A stretch of DNA of 64,000 bases from Gossypium raimondii. Taxonomy: Eukaryota; Streptophyta; Magnoliopsida; Malvales; Malvaceae. Positions within the stretch are counted from its first letter, which is position 1. The number at the start of each line of letters is the position of its first letter. The notes beneath the pieces were generated by a model. That model made no database searches. It was not told the DNA's origin and was given only the letters and a program-made list of their open reading frames with translations. The stretch is from positions 5,270,001 through 5,334,000 of the forward strand of contig NC_068572.1 in NCBI RefSeq assembly GCF_025698545.1, read 5' to 3'. The translations under genes and the position numbers were made by a program. Shown piece after piece: positions 36,275-50,090 of this stretch.

Positions 36275-37894
36275 TCATTGGTTGATTTTGAGATCCTTAA
36301 GCTTGGATTCCAATCCCTTCTCATGTTCTGCATTCTCCTCCTCGTCTTCATCTTCCTCTTCCTCATCATCTTCTTCTTCTGGATCATTCTCGTCCAAAGG
36401 TCCCAGCATATCGAGGGAACCTCTAAATATTTCCTTCACCTCATCTATCCCTTCGTCGGATATGAAATTTCCATTGATATTCAGCAACTTGAATCCGGGT
36501 TTTTTCACGACCACCTGAGCCAAATGTCTACCACCGGCTCGCCTAATGGCATTCGTGCTCATATCAACTTCATTCAACTGACCATGACCCTCTCCTAATG
36601 CATTGGCAATCAAAATAGCTCCTTCATCCTTAAGTTCATTCTCGGCTAAGTTTAATTTCGTAAGGAACTGTTTCGATGCGATGCAGGCTGCTAAGGAAGC
36701 CGTGCCTTTGGCTGTAATGTCGTTTCCAGCCATTTCAAGAACTTCAAGTGAGGGTGCAGAGTGTTTTAGAGCATTGGCAAGTGCCTCGGTTCCTTCATCT
36801 TCAAGGTTCAAGTAACTGAGGTAAACCTCGGTGAGATCTGTGAATTGAGATATTGCTTTACTCAAAGCAACTCCAGCTTCAACACCAAACATGTTGTCAC
36901 GTAGATCAAGTTTCTTTAAATGTGCGCATCTCTTTAGTGCTTCAGCTAGGGCCAGACCACCATCTGTGCCAACTCTTGTAGAAGAACATCGGAAATCCTC
37001 CAATGAACAGGAGCGTTTCACTATCTCGGAGATAGCGAACGCACCTTCATCCCCTGTCATGTTATTATGAAAATGAAGTACTTTCAGTTTCTCAGTAGAA
37101 GGAATTAGCTCGGAAACCGCTCGTGCAGCTTCTTCCGAGATACCATCGTTCATCAAATAAAGTTCCTGTAAACTATTCTGTGACTTTAGAAGTGCCCCAA
37201 ATGCCCGGACGCCTTTTTCACCTAAGGCGTTGTTTGAAAGATTCAGGTACCTCAAGTGACAACCTTCCAGGACTGAAGAAAAAATGTTCATAACATCGAG
37301 AGCTTCCGACTCTGGCCTTCCTGCAATAAAATCCGAAAGGTCTACCTCTGTCAACTGATCTTTAATGGTTGATAAGATAGGTGCAGCAACATTTGCAGCA
37401 TCTAAACCAAAACTTCTGTTGCTAAAACATATCTTAGTATAGGAATTTCCTGGCTCTCCCAGTGGTCTCAATAGTTCCTTAGCCTCCTCTGCCTCTATAA
37501 ATTCCCGGTGACCTCCTGATATATCAAAAACGGTTCCACGAAGATCAGTAGCTTTATCTGCCAACTCTCCATCATTAACTTTTGGGCCTCTTCTAATAAC
37601 TTCCAGCATCAGTCTACTGGATTCTTTGGCATATATTTGCACTGCAGAACTTCCATCACCATCAGGCTCCTTCTTGTAATGTTGATCCGCAGCAGCAAAA
37701 GCTAACTCTTCCATTTTCTTGGCATCCTCCTCGGCCTCATCATTACTTAATAGGCCACACTTTCTAGAGAAAATGGATGGAGTTGTAAGATTCTTCGTCA
37801 TCCGCTCTACAAGCATTAGCCTCGTGCTATGACTAGGTGGCCACAATTTCACAGACAGCAAGCGGTGTTGGAAAGTTTGTGTTCCAGATCCCAT
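36275..37894 (-). CDS. RANGAP1: Ran GTPase-activating protein with WPP domain
   Basis: A complete 539-residue protein in one coding exon. RanGAP stimulates GTP hydrolysis on Ran, setting the gradient for nucleocytoplasmic transport; plant RanGAPs also mark the nuclear envelope and division plane through their WPP domain. Residues 18-100 form the WPP domain (WPPSHSTRLMLVERMTKNL, KCGLLSNDEAEEDAKKMEELA). Residues about 180-480 are RanGAP-type leucine-rich repeats (DLSDFIAGRPESEALDVM, LRYLNLSNNALGEKGVRAFG, LKKLDLRDNMFG). An acidic run (about 490-525, rich in E and D) precedes the basic end KGLESKLKDLKINQ. This is the plant RanGAP layout and the expected length. The ATG at 37894 lies 11 bases after the acceptor of the leader intron. 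RanGAP1 versus RanGAP2 is not resolved. Confidence 0.95.
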   Translation of the reverse strand: MGSGTQTFQHRLLSVKLWPPSHSTRLMLVERMTKNLTTPSIFSRKCGLLSNDEAEEDAKKMEELAFAAADQHYKKEPDGDGSSAVQIYAKESSRLMLEVIRRGPKVNDGELADKATDLRGTVFDISGGHREFIEAEEAKELLRPLGEPGNSYTKICFSNRSFGLDAANVAAPILSTIKDQLTEVDLSDFIAGRPESEALDVMNIFSSVLEGCHLRYLNLSNNALGEKGVRAFGALLKSQNSLQELYLMNDGISEEAARAVSELIPSTEKLKVLHFHNNMTGDEGAFAISEIVKRSCSLEDFRCSSTRVGTDGGLALAEALKRCAHLKKLDLRDNMFGVEAGVALSKAISQFTDLTEVYLSYLNLEDEGTEALANALKHSAPSLEVLEMAGNDITAKGTASLAACIASKQFLTKLNLAENELKDEGAILIANALGEGHGQLNEVDMSTNAIRRAGGRHLAQVVVKKPGFKLLNINGNFISDEGIDEVKEIFRGSLDMLGPLDENDPEEEDDEEEEDEDEEENAEHEKGLESKLKDLKINQ

Positions 37895-37905
37895 GTTTAA
37901 TTAAC

Positions 37906-39479
37906 CTAAGGCCATGACATGTTGCAAATACATTATAACAAAACCAGGATACTTTGCTGGTGCATGCACATGACAAAATAAGAGTAATGAAGATGGCCAA
38001 AGAGATCTGTAACCATTTCTATATACCACGATTTCAGAAATGCAGATTCTAATCATACAAGTATTATTTACATATTATTTACATGGTAGTGATTTTTGAA
38101 TGAAACAAAACAGCTAATAGAGACGAAATCAGAAAATAAAGGACTTCTAAATGCAAGAACAAACGAGATGAGAAATGAAGCCGGTTTCTCAAGTATTGTT
38201 AAATGAAATAATTGTACAACATAATGAAACAAAATGTTCTTTGCAACACTTAAAAAGTGCATAGAAAGACAAATATCTGAAACGAAATCCCAACAATTTC
38301 CATATGCTACTAAAAGACTTTAATTTACATAACAATCGCTATGCCAACGGCATCAAATATGTTAGCAATATACTTTTATTGAGAAATCCCAATGTACAAA
38401 GCCACGGTCTTGATTGAAAGAACCAAAAGGGCAATAACAGAGGCGATGCTAATTCCGGATGGAAGTAAATAATGTTACATCACAGCCAAAAAGCTTGAAA
38501 CTAGTCAATATTCAAACTTATGTATTGATCCAGGTTGACTGTATATTTCTTACATGAACCTTGTTAATTGCAAAATTGTACAAACTGGTTAAAACTTCTG
38601 ATTTAGACAAAGAATGAACCTATCTCATATTCCCAAATTCTATAGTTATTGAGCAAAGCATATGAACATACAAGGTTGTTTGCACTTATGACAAAACTCA
38701 TCTCCAGTCTATTCCTAATTAATATAGAATTAGTCTTCCAATGCTCCATAAGACTAATTAATGTTGTTCCAAAACTCCAACAGCTTAAGTTACTCAAACT
38801 CAGAAGTGACTGAGAGTGTCCAAAATGGATACGTTAAATTATTCTAAATCTTTCATATATTTGAAGAATTATATCCTTGTATCAGTATCTAGATATCTAT
38901 CTGCTGTGGATAACCCAAGAAAATCGAAGAGTATAACACACATAAAACCTGCTTATCATTCTTTTTTCCCATCAAAATCGGATAATGAAGATAGCTAAAA
39001 TTCATTACTAGCTCGTTACTAGATCATATGGAAATGAAATAAAATAAGTGAGAAAGCCTTCCTAAAGGGAGTAAAAATAGTGCTCGAAACCCTAAAATGA
39101 AAATTTACAAAACTACTTAGTTCATAACATAAATTTTGTAGATAAAAATAAATTAAATAATCGTTCAATCTCTCACCTGTAACACTCCCTGGTTTTGTAA
39201 ACAAAATTTGCTATTGCACGGTCGATTTTCACCAAGAACCCGAAACAAAACAAGAATCCGAATATTTATCCACTTGATTTTCTAGTTGATTTCAATTCTA
39301 TCAGTCCAGTAAACAAATCTGCAATTTTATATGTGCAATAAAAAAGCAAATAACAGACAAAAACGCTCGACTTTTAAAAAAAAAATTTCTCGAGAAACAA
39401 ACGAAATAACAAAAACGTAGAATGGAAAAAGAAAAAAAAAAGATTGATAGAGTTCCATTGAGATCAGAGAATAAAATAC
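37906..39479 (-). other. Leader (5'UTR) intron of the RanGAP gene
   Basis: On the minus strand a donor AAG/GTATTTTA at 39479 and an acceptor CCTTAG at 37906 bound a 1574-base intron placed immediately before the start codon. The first non-coding exon lies at about 39480-39570. Long leader introns often raise expression in plants; that role is inferred. A weak copy of the TATGTT-ended repeat is at 38786-38900. Confidence 0.7.
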
Positions 39480-39599
39480 CTTCTTTTTCTCTTGTTTTCT
39501 ACTTTTTTTTTTTAATAATAGTGAAGAGTGGTGCAGAGTAATGAAGAAGATGGCAATAAGAAAAATCAAAAGAATGCGTGCGGAATTGGAGGGAAATGA

Positions 39600-40473
39600 T
39601 GGCTTCTTTTTAAGTTTTTAAATTCAAATGATAAAATTATTTTGTCTTATTAGGTCCCTGTAGTATGCATAAATTGTTGGTTTAATCTTTGTATTTTAAT
39701 CCGATTATTTTAGTTTATTTTTTTAAATTTTAAAATTTTAATTTTACTCAAATGCTATATGTTAAATCTGTTAAATTAAATCATGTTTTTTTATAAAACC
39801 TTATAAGTAAACATATTATTACATACGTAATATCATATCGACTTATTATTTATTTTTATATGGTGCTAAAAATTGTGTTATTTCTTTCAATGGATTTAAT
39901 GACTGTCGTTTGAGTTATGATTGAAATTTTAAAATTCAAAAATATAGAAACTAAAATTATCAAATTAAAACAATACTTAATTCATAACAAGCATAATACA
40001 TGACTAATAGTAGATTTGACCTAACAAATTTAACTGTTACCATTTGGATAATAAATTGTTACAAAGTTAACAAACAAACTTATTTAGTTTTACAATTTAG
40101 TCCTTTTACCATCTAAGCATATTAACTATCAATTCCTTCAAATTAAGCCCTAAATTATCAATTTCTCTGTAATGGTAACTTGCTAAATATTAGCTAATTG
40201 AACAATTTGATGCATAGACTAACTAATTCAAACTCTCATGATCAAGAACCTATAAAAATTTAATAAAAATAGCTTGAAACCTTGATTTTTAATGGCCGAA
40301 TGTTGAACCTTAGCTTCTTTCTTTCTTTGATGAAAACAATGGAAGGAGAAGATGAATTGAAAGTGGTTGGAAAATTAAAAGATGCATGCATCTTCTTCCT
40401 CCATTTAAAACTAGGCGCTGGTGTGAAATTTGTTGAATTGGATAATACCTTTAAACCTCTTAAAACTTTGATG
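39600..40473. other. AT-rich spacer with a decayed LTR fragment
   Basis: The stretch 40080-40440 (AGTCCTTTTACCATCTAAGC, CTTGAAACCTTGATTTTTAATGG, GGAGAAGATGAA) resembles, in order, 45365-45640 of the LTR-type insertion further right, so it is probably a remnant of the same LTR family. No coding exon was recognised. Confidence 0.4.
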
Positions 40474-41021
40474 TTAAATCGCTAATTAACAATTCAACAA
40501 TTTATACGGAAGAAATTAGTAAAAATTAACACTTCAACCATTTATATATAACGAATTAGCAAAATTTAGTAGTTCATGTGTTACCGCAACTTGAATAGCT
40601 TTTAAATTTTCATAAAGTATAAACATCAAATTAAAATAGATAAACTAATCTCTTTTATTGTAGAGTAGAAAGAAAAAAATTATAATTAGACCTAAAAATA
40701 TGGCTTAATAAATTAAATATTTACAAGTTTTATATAAATATTAATTTTGATTTTAGTGTTGATTAGAAAAATAAAAGGAAAATGTTTTCTAGTTATTAAA
40801 ATTGGAACGATTTGCTCCAAATTTTAAATCGCTGAATTCCATATACAAGATAAAGGAAATTTTTTTCAAGAGATCAATAAAATACCCAAAAAAAAAAAGA
40901 AAAGAATTGAGCTAGTAATTAACTAAGACCAAAATTATATTACATAATAAAAAACATAAATTTAATTAAACTAAGAAGCATTAGAGGAATTAATCTCCGT
41001 CAACGGAAACGACGAAAGTAA

Positions 41022-41243
41022 CTAAATGGCAATATTGAACTTGGCTGTAACCTCGTCGGCACCACAATCAACGTCGCATTTCACCTCACAAAAGGCATTG
41101 CCATGGTCATTGTTCTTACATTTCTCGTTACAACTTTCGAAACATGCATTGAAACGATCAGAATCTGCCTCGATTGGCTTAATACTTGCCGACACGAGAA
41201 CAATGCACACCGTAATCCACCTTATAATGAACCTGTTCGCCAT
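41022..41243 (-). CDS. Secreted cysteine-rich peptide, pollen allergen Ole e 6-like
   Basis: A 73-residue protein with an N-terminal signal peptide (about residues 1-26, hydrophobic WITVCIVLVSASI, probable cut after IEA) and a short mature part. The mature cysteine pattern CFESCNEKC, then FCEVKCDVDC, matches the six-cysteine Ole e 6 family (C-x3-C-x3-C, later C-x3-C-x3-C). Members are small, acidic, secreted pollen proteins of unknown function. The frame is intact from ATG to TAG. It is the only intact copy in the window; three decayed copies lie on the plus strand at 53.8-54.7 kb. A TTTAAATA stretch near 41333 could serve as a TATA element. Confidence 0.82.
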   Translation of the reverse strand: MANRFIIRWITVCIVLVSASIKPIEADSDRFNACFESCNEKCKNNDHGNAFCEVKCDVDCGADEVTAKFNIAI

Positions 41244-41793
41244 TTGTTACGATTTCTATTTGAAAATTTAGGCAAAGTTATTTGAAGAGGTAAATGAAAG
41301 CTTATTTTGGCTACTCATCCGCAAGATGGGAAGTATTTAAAGGGTGTAGCTAAAATTAGATCTCATAATTTTGAATGCAAAAATATCAAAAAAACTAAAA
41401 TGGAACTCAATATAAATAGTGAATCTATAAAAACCCATATAAAAGTAAATTCAAATACAACCCACGTTATAAGACTCAAATCAAAATGAATTCCAATAGA
41501 AACTCAATTCAAAAACTAAAATATCCCATGTTAACCAAATGATTAAAATTCTAAGTACATTTTACCTATAACTATTAAATTGACAAATTTTCCTTAGTTA
41601 AACCAAATGGAAGTTCATTTCTAAAAGCTTTACTTTTTTTCATCATAGGGCGTCTAAAAGTAGTGAATATTCTATGATTATAGAATTTTTTAGATTCAAT
41701 ATTTATAAATTTCTAGGAGTTCATGTTATTCAAAAATCATTTATGGTGTGGGAAACAAATTTAGGGACAAATAGGTTGAATTTAACGGTGAAT

Positions 41794-41920
41794 TCAAGCA
41801 TCTTGAACTCAAGTCTTAATTTTTTGATCCCCTTTAAGCCTAGAAAAGGTTATTTTTTTCTCAACGTGATGGCAAGTCACGAATATAACAATATCTGAAT
41901 GGCTTTTGAGTCTCTGAATC
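41794..41920 (-). pseudogene. WDR5-like gene copy 3, C-terminal fragment
   Basis: The minus strand is a diverged copy of the last part of WDR5 exon 2 (49180-49054 in copy 1), from the stop codon back to CTCTGAATC. It stops exactly at 41920, where an insertion flanked by GAATC begins; the missing upstream bases resume at 46006. Frameshifts and lost residues show it is dead. Confidence 0.8.
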
Positions 41921-44900
41921 TAGAACACCAAGTACCCGACCCGATCGCTTGATCTGAGCTACAAGGTGCCACATTCTGGAGCAACTACAAACATTCACAA
42001 ACAATTTATACCATTTAATGGTTATATTCAGCCAAAAGATGCATTCAATACGATAAACAAGCATTTTTAGGTCTTATACAAGCTTACGAAAGCTCTAAAG
42101 CTAACCCATAATAGATTTATGACCAAATTATAAGAACTTCAAATCATCAGGTGGACGTCGTGACATGAGGGGGTTCCTCGTCGAGCCGTGACATACTCTA
42201 ATCTATATCTCGTCGCGACGACACTTGTATGACGTCGCAACATCACATATTGTTTTTGCAAATTCTATTAGGCATCAACTTGCAATGTCATCATAAACAT
42301 TTATTATACATGCTTAGCTCATAAATAGCCAATACCAATACCTCTCAAGCATCATTTCAAGTTCATTAGCTCCTTAATCAATAACATGCCTATGCCATAT
42401 TACTTATAATCTATCAACTTAACACAACTCATCGAATCACATATATACATGCTAATCCACAATTACCATTAGAAAAAGTAACCTTTTTATTCTTTACATA
42501 CCATATGATAATTCACATACCAACTTTGCATTCATATGATTCAAATCCAAATGCCGAACATTTAAATTCAACATCATCAAACATAACAAAATACCAAAAT
42601 GACTTTACTAGTTACATGCCATTTAACTAACAAAAGAGGTTCTCAAACATTGTTGAGTCTAGGATTTTGATTGGATGCTGAAATCTATGTTCAGGATCTC
42701 GAACTAAGCCTAACCTGCTTACCATGATGCCATAGTGTCTTTCAATTATGGTCTTACTTAATTATGTCATGATGTCAAAGCATCTTTCAACTATGGTCGT
42801 ATTTATTCTTGTTATGGTGTCATAGCATCTTTCAGCTATGGTCTTACTCATTTTAGGCGTATAGCCTCCAATTGGTCTTATGGCCTAGAGATGATCTTTA
42901 CTCTTCCCATTTCATTCCATCCATTCCTCAATTTCACCATCCTATACCTTGATGCCCGAACACCACAGCATCTCCTCCGCAAGGCCCGAAGCTTCGCTTA
43001 TCATGGGTGTACGCAACAACACCATATGACAGTATCTAACAGAATCATCCCATTTTCCCTTCCTAACTTCGCCTAAACCCAGCAATTTTCCCTTACATGC
43101 ATTTCATGGATACAATACCATGGAATCATAGCTAATTCATGCACATTGAACTAAAATGGCGGATTCTCATAAACCCATGCAACCTTACAGTATACATAGC
43201 ATTTTAGGGGGTTGAGTGCAGAAACTCACTTGATGGTTCTTTGCGTTGTTCGCTTAGCTTTTTCAAACGCCGGAGCTTCTATTCTTCAGGCAGCTAATTA
43301 AGACAACCAATTCATGAGTTAAACCTAGAAATCCCACTTTTAAACTTAATTTTCCAGAAACATACAAAATCATTAAAATGGTTTCTGGAAGCCTTTAACA
43401 TTGGTTCTTAAACCATACGTACACTAAAGGACTTAGAACTTTACCAGCTTACTGGATCCTCTATTTTCTCGACTCAAAACTCATGATCACTACTCCATGC
43501 AAAACTTCCTATCTTCGGAGCGACGAAAAAGATGAATAAATAGAAGAAAATGAAACAGAATTGATATGAATCCACTTTTGGAAGTCACTTCTCGACTATT
43601 TATAGCCTTTCTCTTATGGTCTTTAACTGTTTATGGGCCATCCATTTAAAATCATTATGTCTCTCACTAAGGGCCTGTTCTTCATTGCTTAAAAAAAGTA
43701 CTTCTGACTCCAAAAGCACTTTTGGAAGAAAAGCTGTGCAGAACAAGTTGCTTTTGGCTGAAATTTTTAGCTTTTCCTCTCCCAAAAGCACTTTTGGTGC
43801 TTAATTACTTTTTCACCCCTCCAATAACATAGTACTTTTCTTTTTTTTTCTTGGTGCTTAATTACAAATGTGTTAAAATCATTGATTAAAAATAAAAAAA
43901 ATATTTTTTAAAATACTAATTACAAATATTTTATGGTTATATTTAAATATTTAAAATATAGTTTATATATTCTAATTAAATTTTATAAATAATTAATATT
44001 TATTGCTTAAAATATTTAAAATTTATATTTCATATATTAAAATATTAACAACAAGTTATAATTATTTTTTATATTCTTACTAAAATATAATAATATTAAC
44101 TAATTTAATTATTATTTAAATGCATATTTGTTACTTGATGATAACATGTCTAAAATGAACATTTTATTTCTCAAAAGTACTTTTTGACGGTAATGCTAAA
44201 CACTCAAATTTTAAACCAAACTTTTCAAAAGTACTTCTCAAAAGCACTTTTTACATAGCACTTTTCAAAAGCATTGCCAAACTAGCCCTAAGAGATCGAC
44301 TGGTTCTAATCCAACCAAACCAGACCTGGTTCTTAACATTGTCCAATTTCAGTTACTATCTTTCTTTGATTTTTTTAGTAGAGACTGCCAACTTACAATT
44401 TTTTCAATTTAATCCTTAATTTGTTCCAAATTTTAGGGTTTAAAGGGAGCGAGTGTGACATCATAATAACATTTACCATTATCAACTTTACATTTTAAAT
44501 CCCTATTAACTTGACTCCGATTCGAACGGATACACAGATCCAACCAATATACAAAATTTGACACCCAGTGTCTCATCAAAAAATTCGAAGTAAATAGATT
44601 GCGCCCAATATTCATCACTATAACCAAAGTAAAAGTTGTGCCTAGAACTCATCAACATGTAGTCGAAGTAACCCCTACATAATCTATCCTATGGCATGAC
44701 AACTATACATGACTCTGCTCGAACAGTTAATAAGGTAACAATTTATTCAAATTATCATTTTATTCAATTCTCATCTCATCAATTCAATTCATAGTTCAAA
44801 TAATCAATTTATCACTTAGCATATCCTATTTTAGCTCAATTTCAAAGTCAATTCCATAATTTCATCAAATTTCACTATTTTTAATTCTATTCAATTTAGT

Positions 44901-46005
44901 TCTCTATCTCGATAATCAAACATAATCATACCAATTCGATTCAACAAACCAATCTAAGCTTACCTCCACATCTTACCATGCTAAACAATAGAAATATGCA
45001 ACAAATAAAGTGATTTGAATTATAAAAATGCAAACCGAACACTCGAGCTACTCGTCGTCGGATCTCGTCTTTCCTTTCCCTCTCGACATTCCCACGTCGT
45101 CTTTAGCAACAAATTATAATTTGAAAATACATAATATTAAATTCTAGCTCAAATCACAATCAATTATAAACTCACACTTATTTTACAATTTATTCAATTT
45201 AGTTCCTAAAACCGAGACTAGCATAACTTTCAATTTAAAGTTTTGGATTGAAATTCGATTTCACAATTGTTAATTAGGGACCTCTTATTTCTTATTCCTA
45301 CTTCCAATTTTATATTTTAATCAGTTTAGTCCCTAATGTGCCAAACTATCAATTAAGCTTTACAATTTAGTCCTTTTTCACATCTAAGCTTAAAATATAT
45401 CAATTTAACACCTAAAACTTCAAGAAATCAACAATGGAAACTTTCTAAAATTGTAACATTTTTACAAATTGGCACTTGGGCTAGCTAAATCAAGCCCTCA
45501 TGACCTTAAAAACATAAAAATCAAACTAAAATGGCCAGAGACTTACTTGAATTTAAGGTTAAAAGCTTGGAACCCTTTAACAATGACGTGGAGCTCCCTT
45601 TTCTTTCTCACATTCAGTTGAAGAAGATGGAATTCCCTTTCCATCCATCGAATTTGGTCTTTTATAGTAGGATTATTAGGTTAATTAAGTTAATTAATCT
45701 TAGTTTAATTAAACAAAGTTTATTTTAATCAAGTTAATTCTTAATTAACCTTGCTGTCCACTAACACTTAATTTGACATGGTCTAATTGTTATTTTAGAC
45801 CTTTGGTTAATTGCAATATATGTCCCTAGGTCATTTTCTAATTAAAAATCTATAGTGATTGGACTTTACAATCTAGTCACTGGGCCCTAATTAATCACAA
45901 TTTTGACAATTAATTATCCAAAATTCAATTCGTCTATGGCTCAGTTTACGAAAATAGGATCTCGAAATTGCAATTTTCAATACCATTGGAAACTGAGGCA
46001 TTATA
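41921..46005 (-). mobile_element. LTR-type insertion (probably nested) splitting WDR5 copy 3
   Basis: Flanked by GAATC at 41916-41920 and 46006-46010, and the WDR5 sequence reads across when the insertion is ignored. The ends are TAGAACACCAAGTACCCG (a worn TGTAACACCC-type LTR end) and AACTGAGGCATTATA. An internal TGTGACA at 44454 suggests two LTR-like parts, about 41921-44460 and 44454-46005, so this may be a nested or rearranged insertion. A Harbinger-type MITE sits inside (43671-44288). No gag or pol frames were seen. Confidence 0.65.
43671..44288. mobile_element. PIF/Harbinger-like MITE inside the LTR-type insertion
   Basis: Ends GGGCCTGTTCTTCATTGCTT and the reverse complement of GGGCTAGTTTGGCAATGCTT, flanked by TAA at 43668-43670 and 44289-44291. 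Subterminal AAAAGCACTTTT words repeat inverted at both ends, and the middle is AT-rich. 618 bases, non-coding. Confidence 0.75.
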
Positions 46006-46075
46006 GAATCATAGCTTTGGGTTGAAGATCCCATAGATAAACACATTTATCTTTTGATCCACTAAAGATGTACTT
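46006..46075 (-). pseudogene. WDR5-like gene copy 3, second fragment (unit 1)
   Basis: Seventy bases whose minus strand encodes [18 protein letters not shown], the WD-repeat segment that directly precedes the fragment at 41794-41920. It is cut at 46076, where TGTAACAGCC opens another LTR-like sequence. The intact copy reads [18 protein letters not shown] here. Confidence 0.8.
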
Positions 46076-48000
46076 TGTAACAGCCTGATTTTCACTGGTG
46101 TCGAAAAAACGATTTGAAACCCCAAGAGAAAATGAAAATGATAAAAATAATAAATAAATAAATAAATGAGAGAAAATGATGTGAGAGGTGAAAATAAACA
46201 AAATAATAATAAAGAAAGAAAGATAATGATGTGGTGGGGTCCACTACTTTAAATAAAAATTTTAAAATTCCACGTCATCAACCATTTATACTTTAACGGA
46301 ATTTGGGTAGTTTAGTGACTAAATTGAAAATTTCTATAGTTGAATGACCAAAACAAATACATGAAAAAATTCAATTACCATTAAAGTAGTTTACCCAAAA
46401 TAGATTTGAGTGTGCTTGATAGAGAAGAAAAGTTTGGAAAAAAAGAGAGATGACAATTTTATTCTAATGCATAAAACAAACCATTCCAAATTAGAATGAT
46501 GAGAGAAAAGAAAATGAGAATGGTTTGTATGTTTGTTCAAAACTATGTATTTTTCAAAATTCCATTTTTCCTCTCATTTTTAATTATACCGAGTAATGGG
46601 AAAAATGTTTTTTTTCCTTCAAAATTTTCATATTTCTTACCAAGCATGTTAGAACCATAAGATTTTGATATAAAATTTAAAATCATAAACCAAGATTTGT
46701 CATATCGATCATCAAGAACAAAAACTAGGTACTTGAATCTATTAATTTCTTAAGATCTTGAATCTTGTGGTTTTGTTCTCCCAAATTAACACACAAATAT
46801 TTTAAAGAATGCTCTCTCTCTTTTGAAGATAAAATGTCGAAAAGTTATCTATATCTGTAATTTGGGGCCATAAGCGTAATATATACATTTTGCACATTAA
46901 CCTTAATTTCTAATCAATCCATCATCAATTAGAATTTAGTTACTAGAGTATTTGCACATATTTGACTCATAATTTATTTAATAACGAAGCCCAATAAGCC
47001 TTAATCAAATTAGATCACTTTTAATTTGAGCTAGCATTTTAGGATAGTAAATAATAATATGCAATTATTCTTATTATAGATGTGATATCCATATTTTCCC
47101 AACAAAACACAAAAAATATATTTTCCATCTTTCTATTTTTTCATCCTTTAAATTTTCTATTTTTAAAATCCTTATATATAAAATTTATATCTTTTATTTT
47201 TCAAAACTTTAAATTTTCTAATTTCTTTCCATTTTGTCCTTTAGTCCATTAACATATGGGTGGTCAACAAATATAATAAAAATAGATGGATAATCAAATG
47301 AGATAAATATTAAAATTATACATGAATTTTTATTTAATGTGCAATACTATATATAAAGTTTAATTTTATGTAATTTTGTATATGATATTCTGACTTAATT
47401 CAATTTTTACAAATCCTTATTATTATCAATATACATCATTTTATGTTTACATATTACGGAAAAATAATTATACTTATCTAATATAAAAATAAATTTATAT
47501 ATTTATTTTAAATGTGAATGATTGAATTAAAATCAAAATCAAAATTTTACGTACACATTTGTACCAAAATCAAAGTTTATGTTTATAATTGTACAAAATC
47601 AAAGTTAATGTATCAAATTGCACATTGAATTAAAGTTCATGTATATAGGTTGATATAGTTAAAATCGACAATAAGTCCTTGTATTCTTCACAAATTCAAA
47701 ATTTAGTCCTTATACTTTTATTCCAAAAATTTAGTTCTTCATTTTCAGATTTTAAAATTTAGATTCAATTCTAACACTGTTAAAATTATATTATTAAAAC
47801 ATAATTTTTAGTTACATGTGTATCATATCAATATTTTTTATTTTAAAATATCTCACCAATAAATAAATAATAATAATTTCATAGTGTGAAGAGTAAATAG
47901 ATTTATGGGAAATTTTAACATTTTGATATTTATCCCTAATCAAATGCTAACTTTTCATAATGGGGTTTGATTAAAATGAAAAATCAGCTTATTAAAAACT
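46076..48000 (+). other. LTR start and AT-rich spacer upstream of WDR5 copy 1
   Basis: Begins with an LTR-like TGTAACAGCCTGATTTTCAC, continues into TAAATAAATAAATAAA and AGAAAG microsatellites (46150-46225) and then AT-rich sequence with an AATTTAGTCCTTATACTTTTA repeat at about 47695. The right border of the LTR piece was not found. The same sequence occurs at 50161-52105. Confidence 0.5.
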
Positions 48001-48125
48001 AGCCAATGGCATTTCTAAGGGGGTCGACATTGGGTGCTCATCAAGCTAACAGGTTCGCTGGCGTGGAGAATATAGGGATTGTAAAGGTTTTAAAGCTTCG
48101 ACATTCATTCCGCCGTATCTGAACA

Positions 48126-49180
<1,055 letters not shown>

Positions 49181-50090
49181 ATTCGCCATTAAATTCAATC
49201 TGTTTGCCCCCACCTTTGTTTCCCACACCATAAATGATTTTCTAATAACATGAACTCCCAGAAATTTATGAATATTGAATCAACAAAATTCTATAATCAT
49301 CTAATATTCAGACTCCTATGATGAAAAAACTAAAGCTTTTAGAAATCAACTTTCATTTGCTTTAGCTAAGGAAAATTTGTCAAATTAATAGTTATAGGTA
49401 AAATGTAGTTGGAATTTTAATCATTTGATTAACAATTTTGGGATATTTTAGATTTTGAATTCAGTTACTATTTGAACGTATTTGAATTTACTTTTATGGG
49501 TTTCCATATATTGACTATTTGGATTGATGAATATATAAATATTGAGTTCGGTCTTAGTTTTTTGATTTTGTTGTATTTAAAATTATGGGATCTAATTTTA
49601 GTTACACCTTTTAAATATTAATTACTAGCTTCCTTATCTTGCAGATGAGTAATCGAAATAAGCTTTTGTTTGCCTCCTCAAATAATCTTCTGGTCTAAAT
49701 TCAGTTGAAGAAGATGGAATTCCTTTCCATCCATCGAATTTGGTCTTTTATAGTAGGATTATTAGGTTAATTAAGTTAATTAATCTTAGTTTAATTAAAC
49801 AAAGTTTATTTTAATCAAGTTAATTCTTAATTAACCTTGCTGTCCACTAACACTTAATTTGACATGGTCTAATTGTTATTTTAGACCTTTGGTTAATTGC
49901 AATATATGTCCCTAGGTCATTTTCTAATTAAAAATCTATAGTGATTGGACTTTACAATCTAGTCACTGGGCCCTAATTAATCACAATTTTGACAATTAAT
50001 TATCCAAAATTCAATTGTCTATGGCTCATTTATTTAAAATAGGATCTCGAAATTGCAATTTTCAATACCATTGGAAACTGAGGCATTATA

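Larger units (their letters stand above)
40474..41920 (-). repeat. Left arm of a large inverted duplication (WDR5 3' end plus Ole e 6-like gene)
   Basis: The minus strand here aligns with the plus strand of 53165-55345: the WDR5 3' end, its downstream flank, an Ole e 6-like gene and its 3' flank (GAATTCCATAT, AATTATAATTAGACCTAAAAATA, TTCAACCATTTATAT). The arm resumes for 70 bases at 46006-46075 beyond an insertion. Confidence 0.85.

Noticed and set aside
36248-36815. Plus-strand frames opposite the RanGAP gene
   Set aside because: Antisense shadows of the RanGAP C-terminus and its acidic repeat; the minus strand clearly codes.
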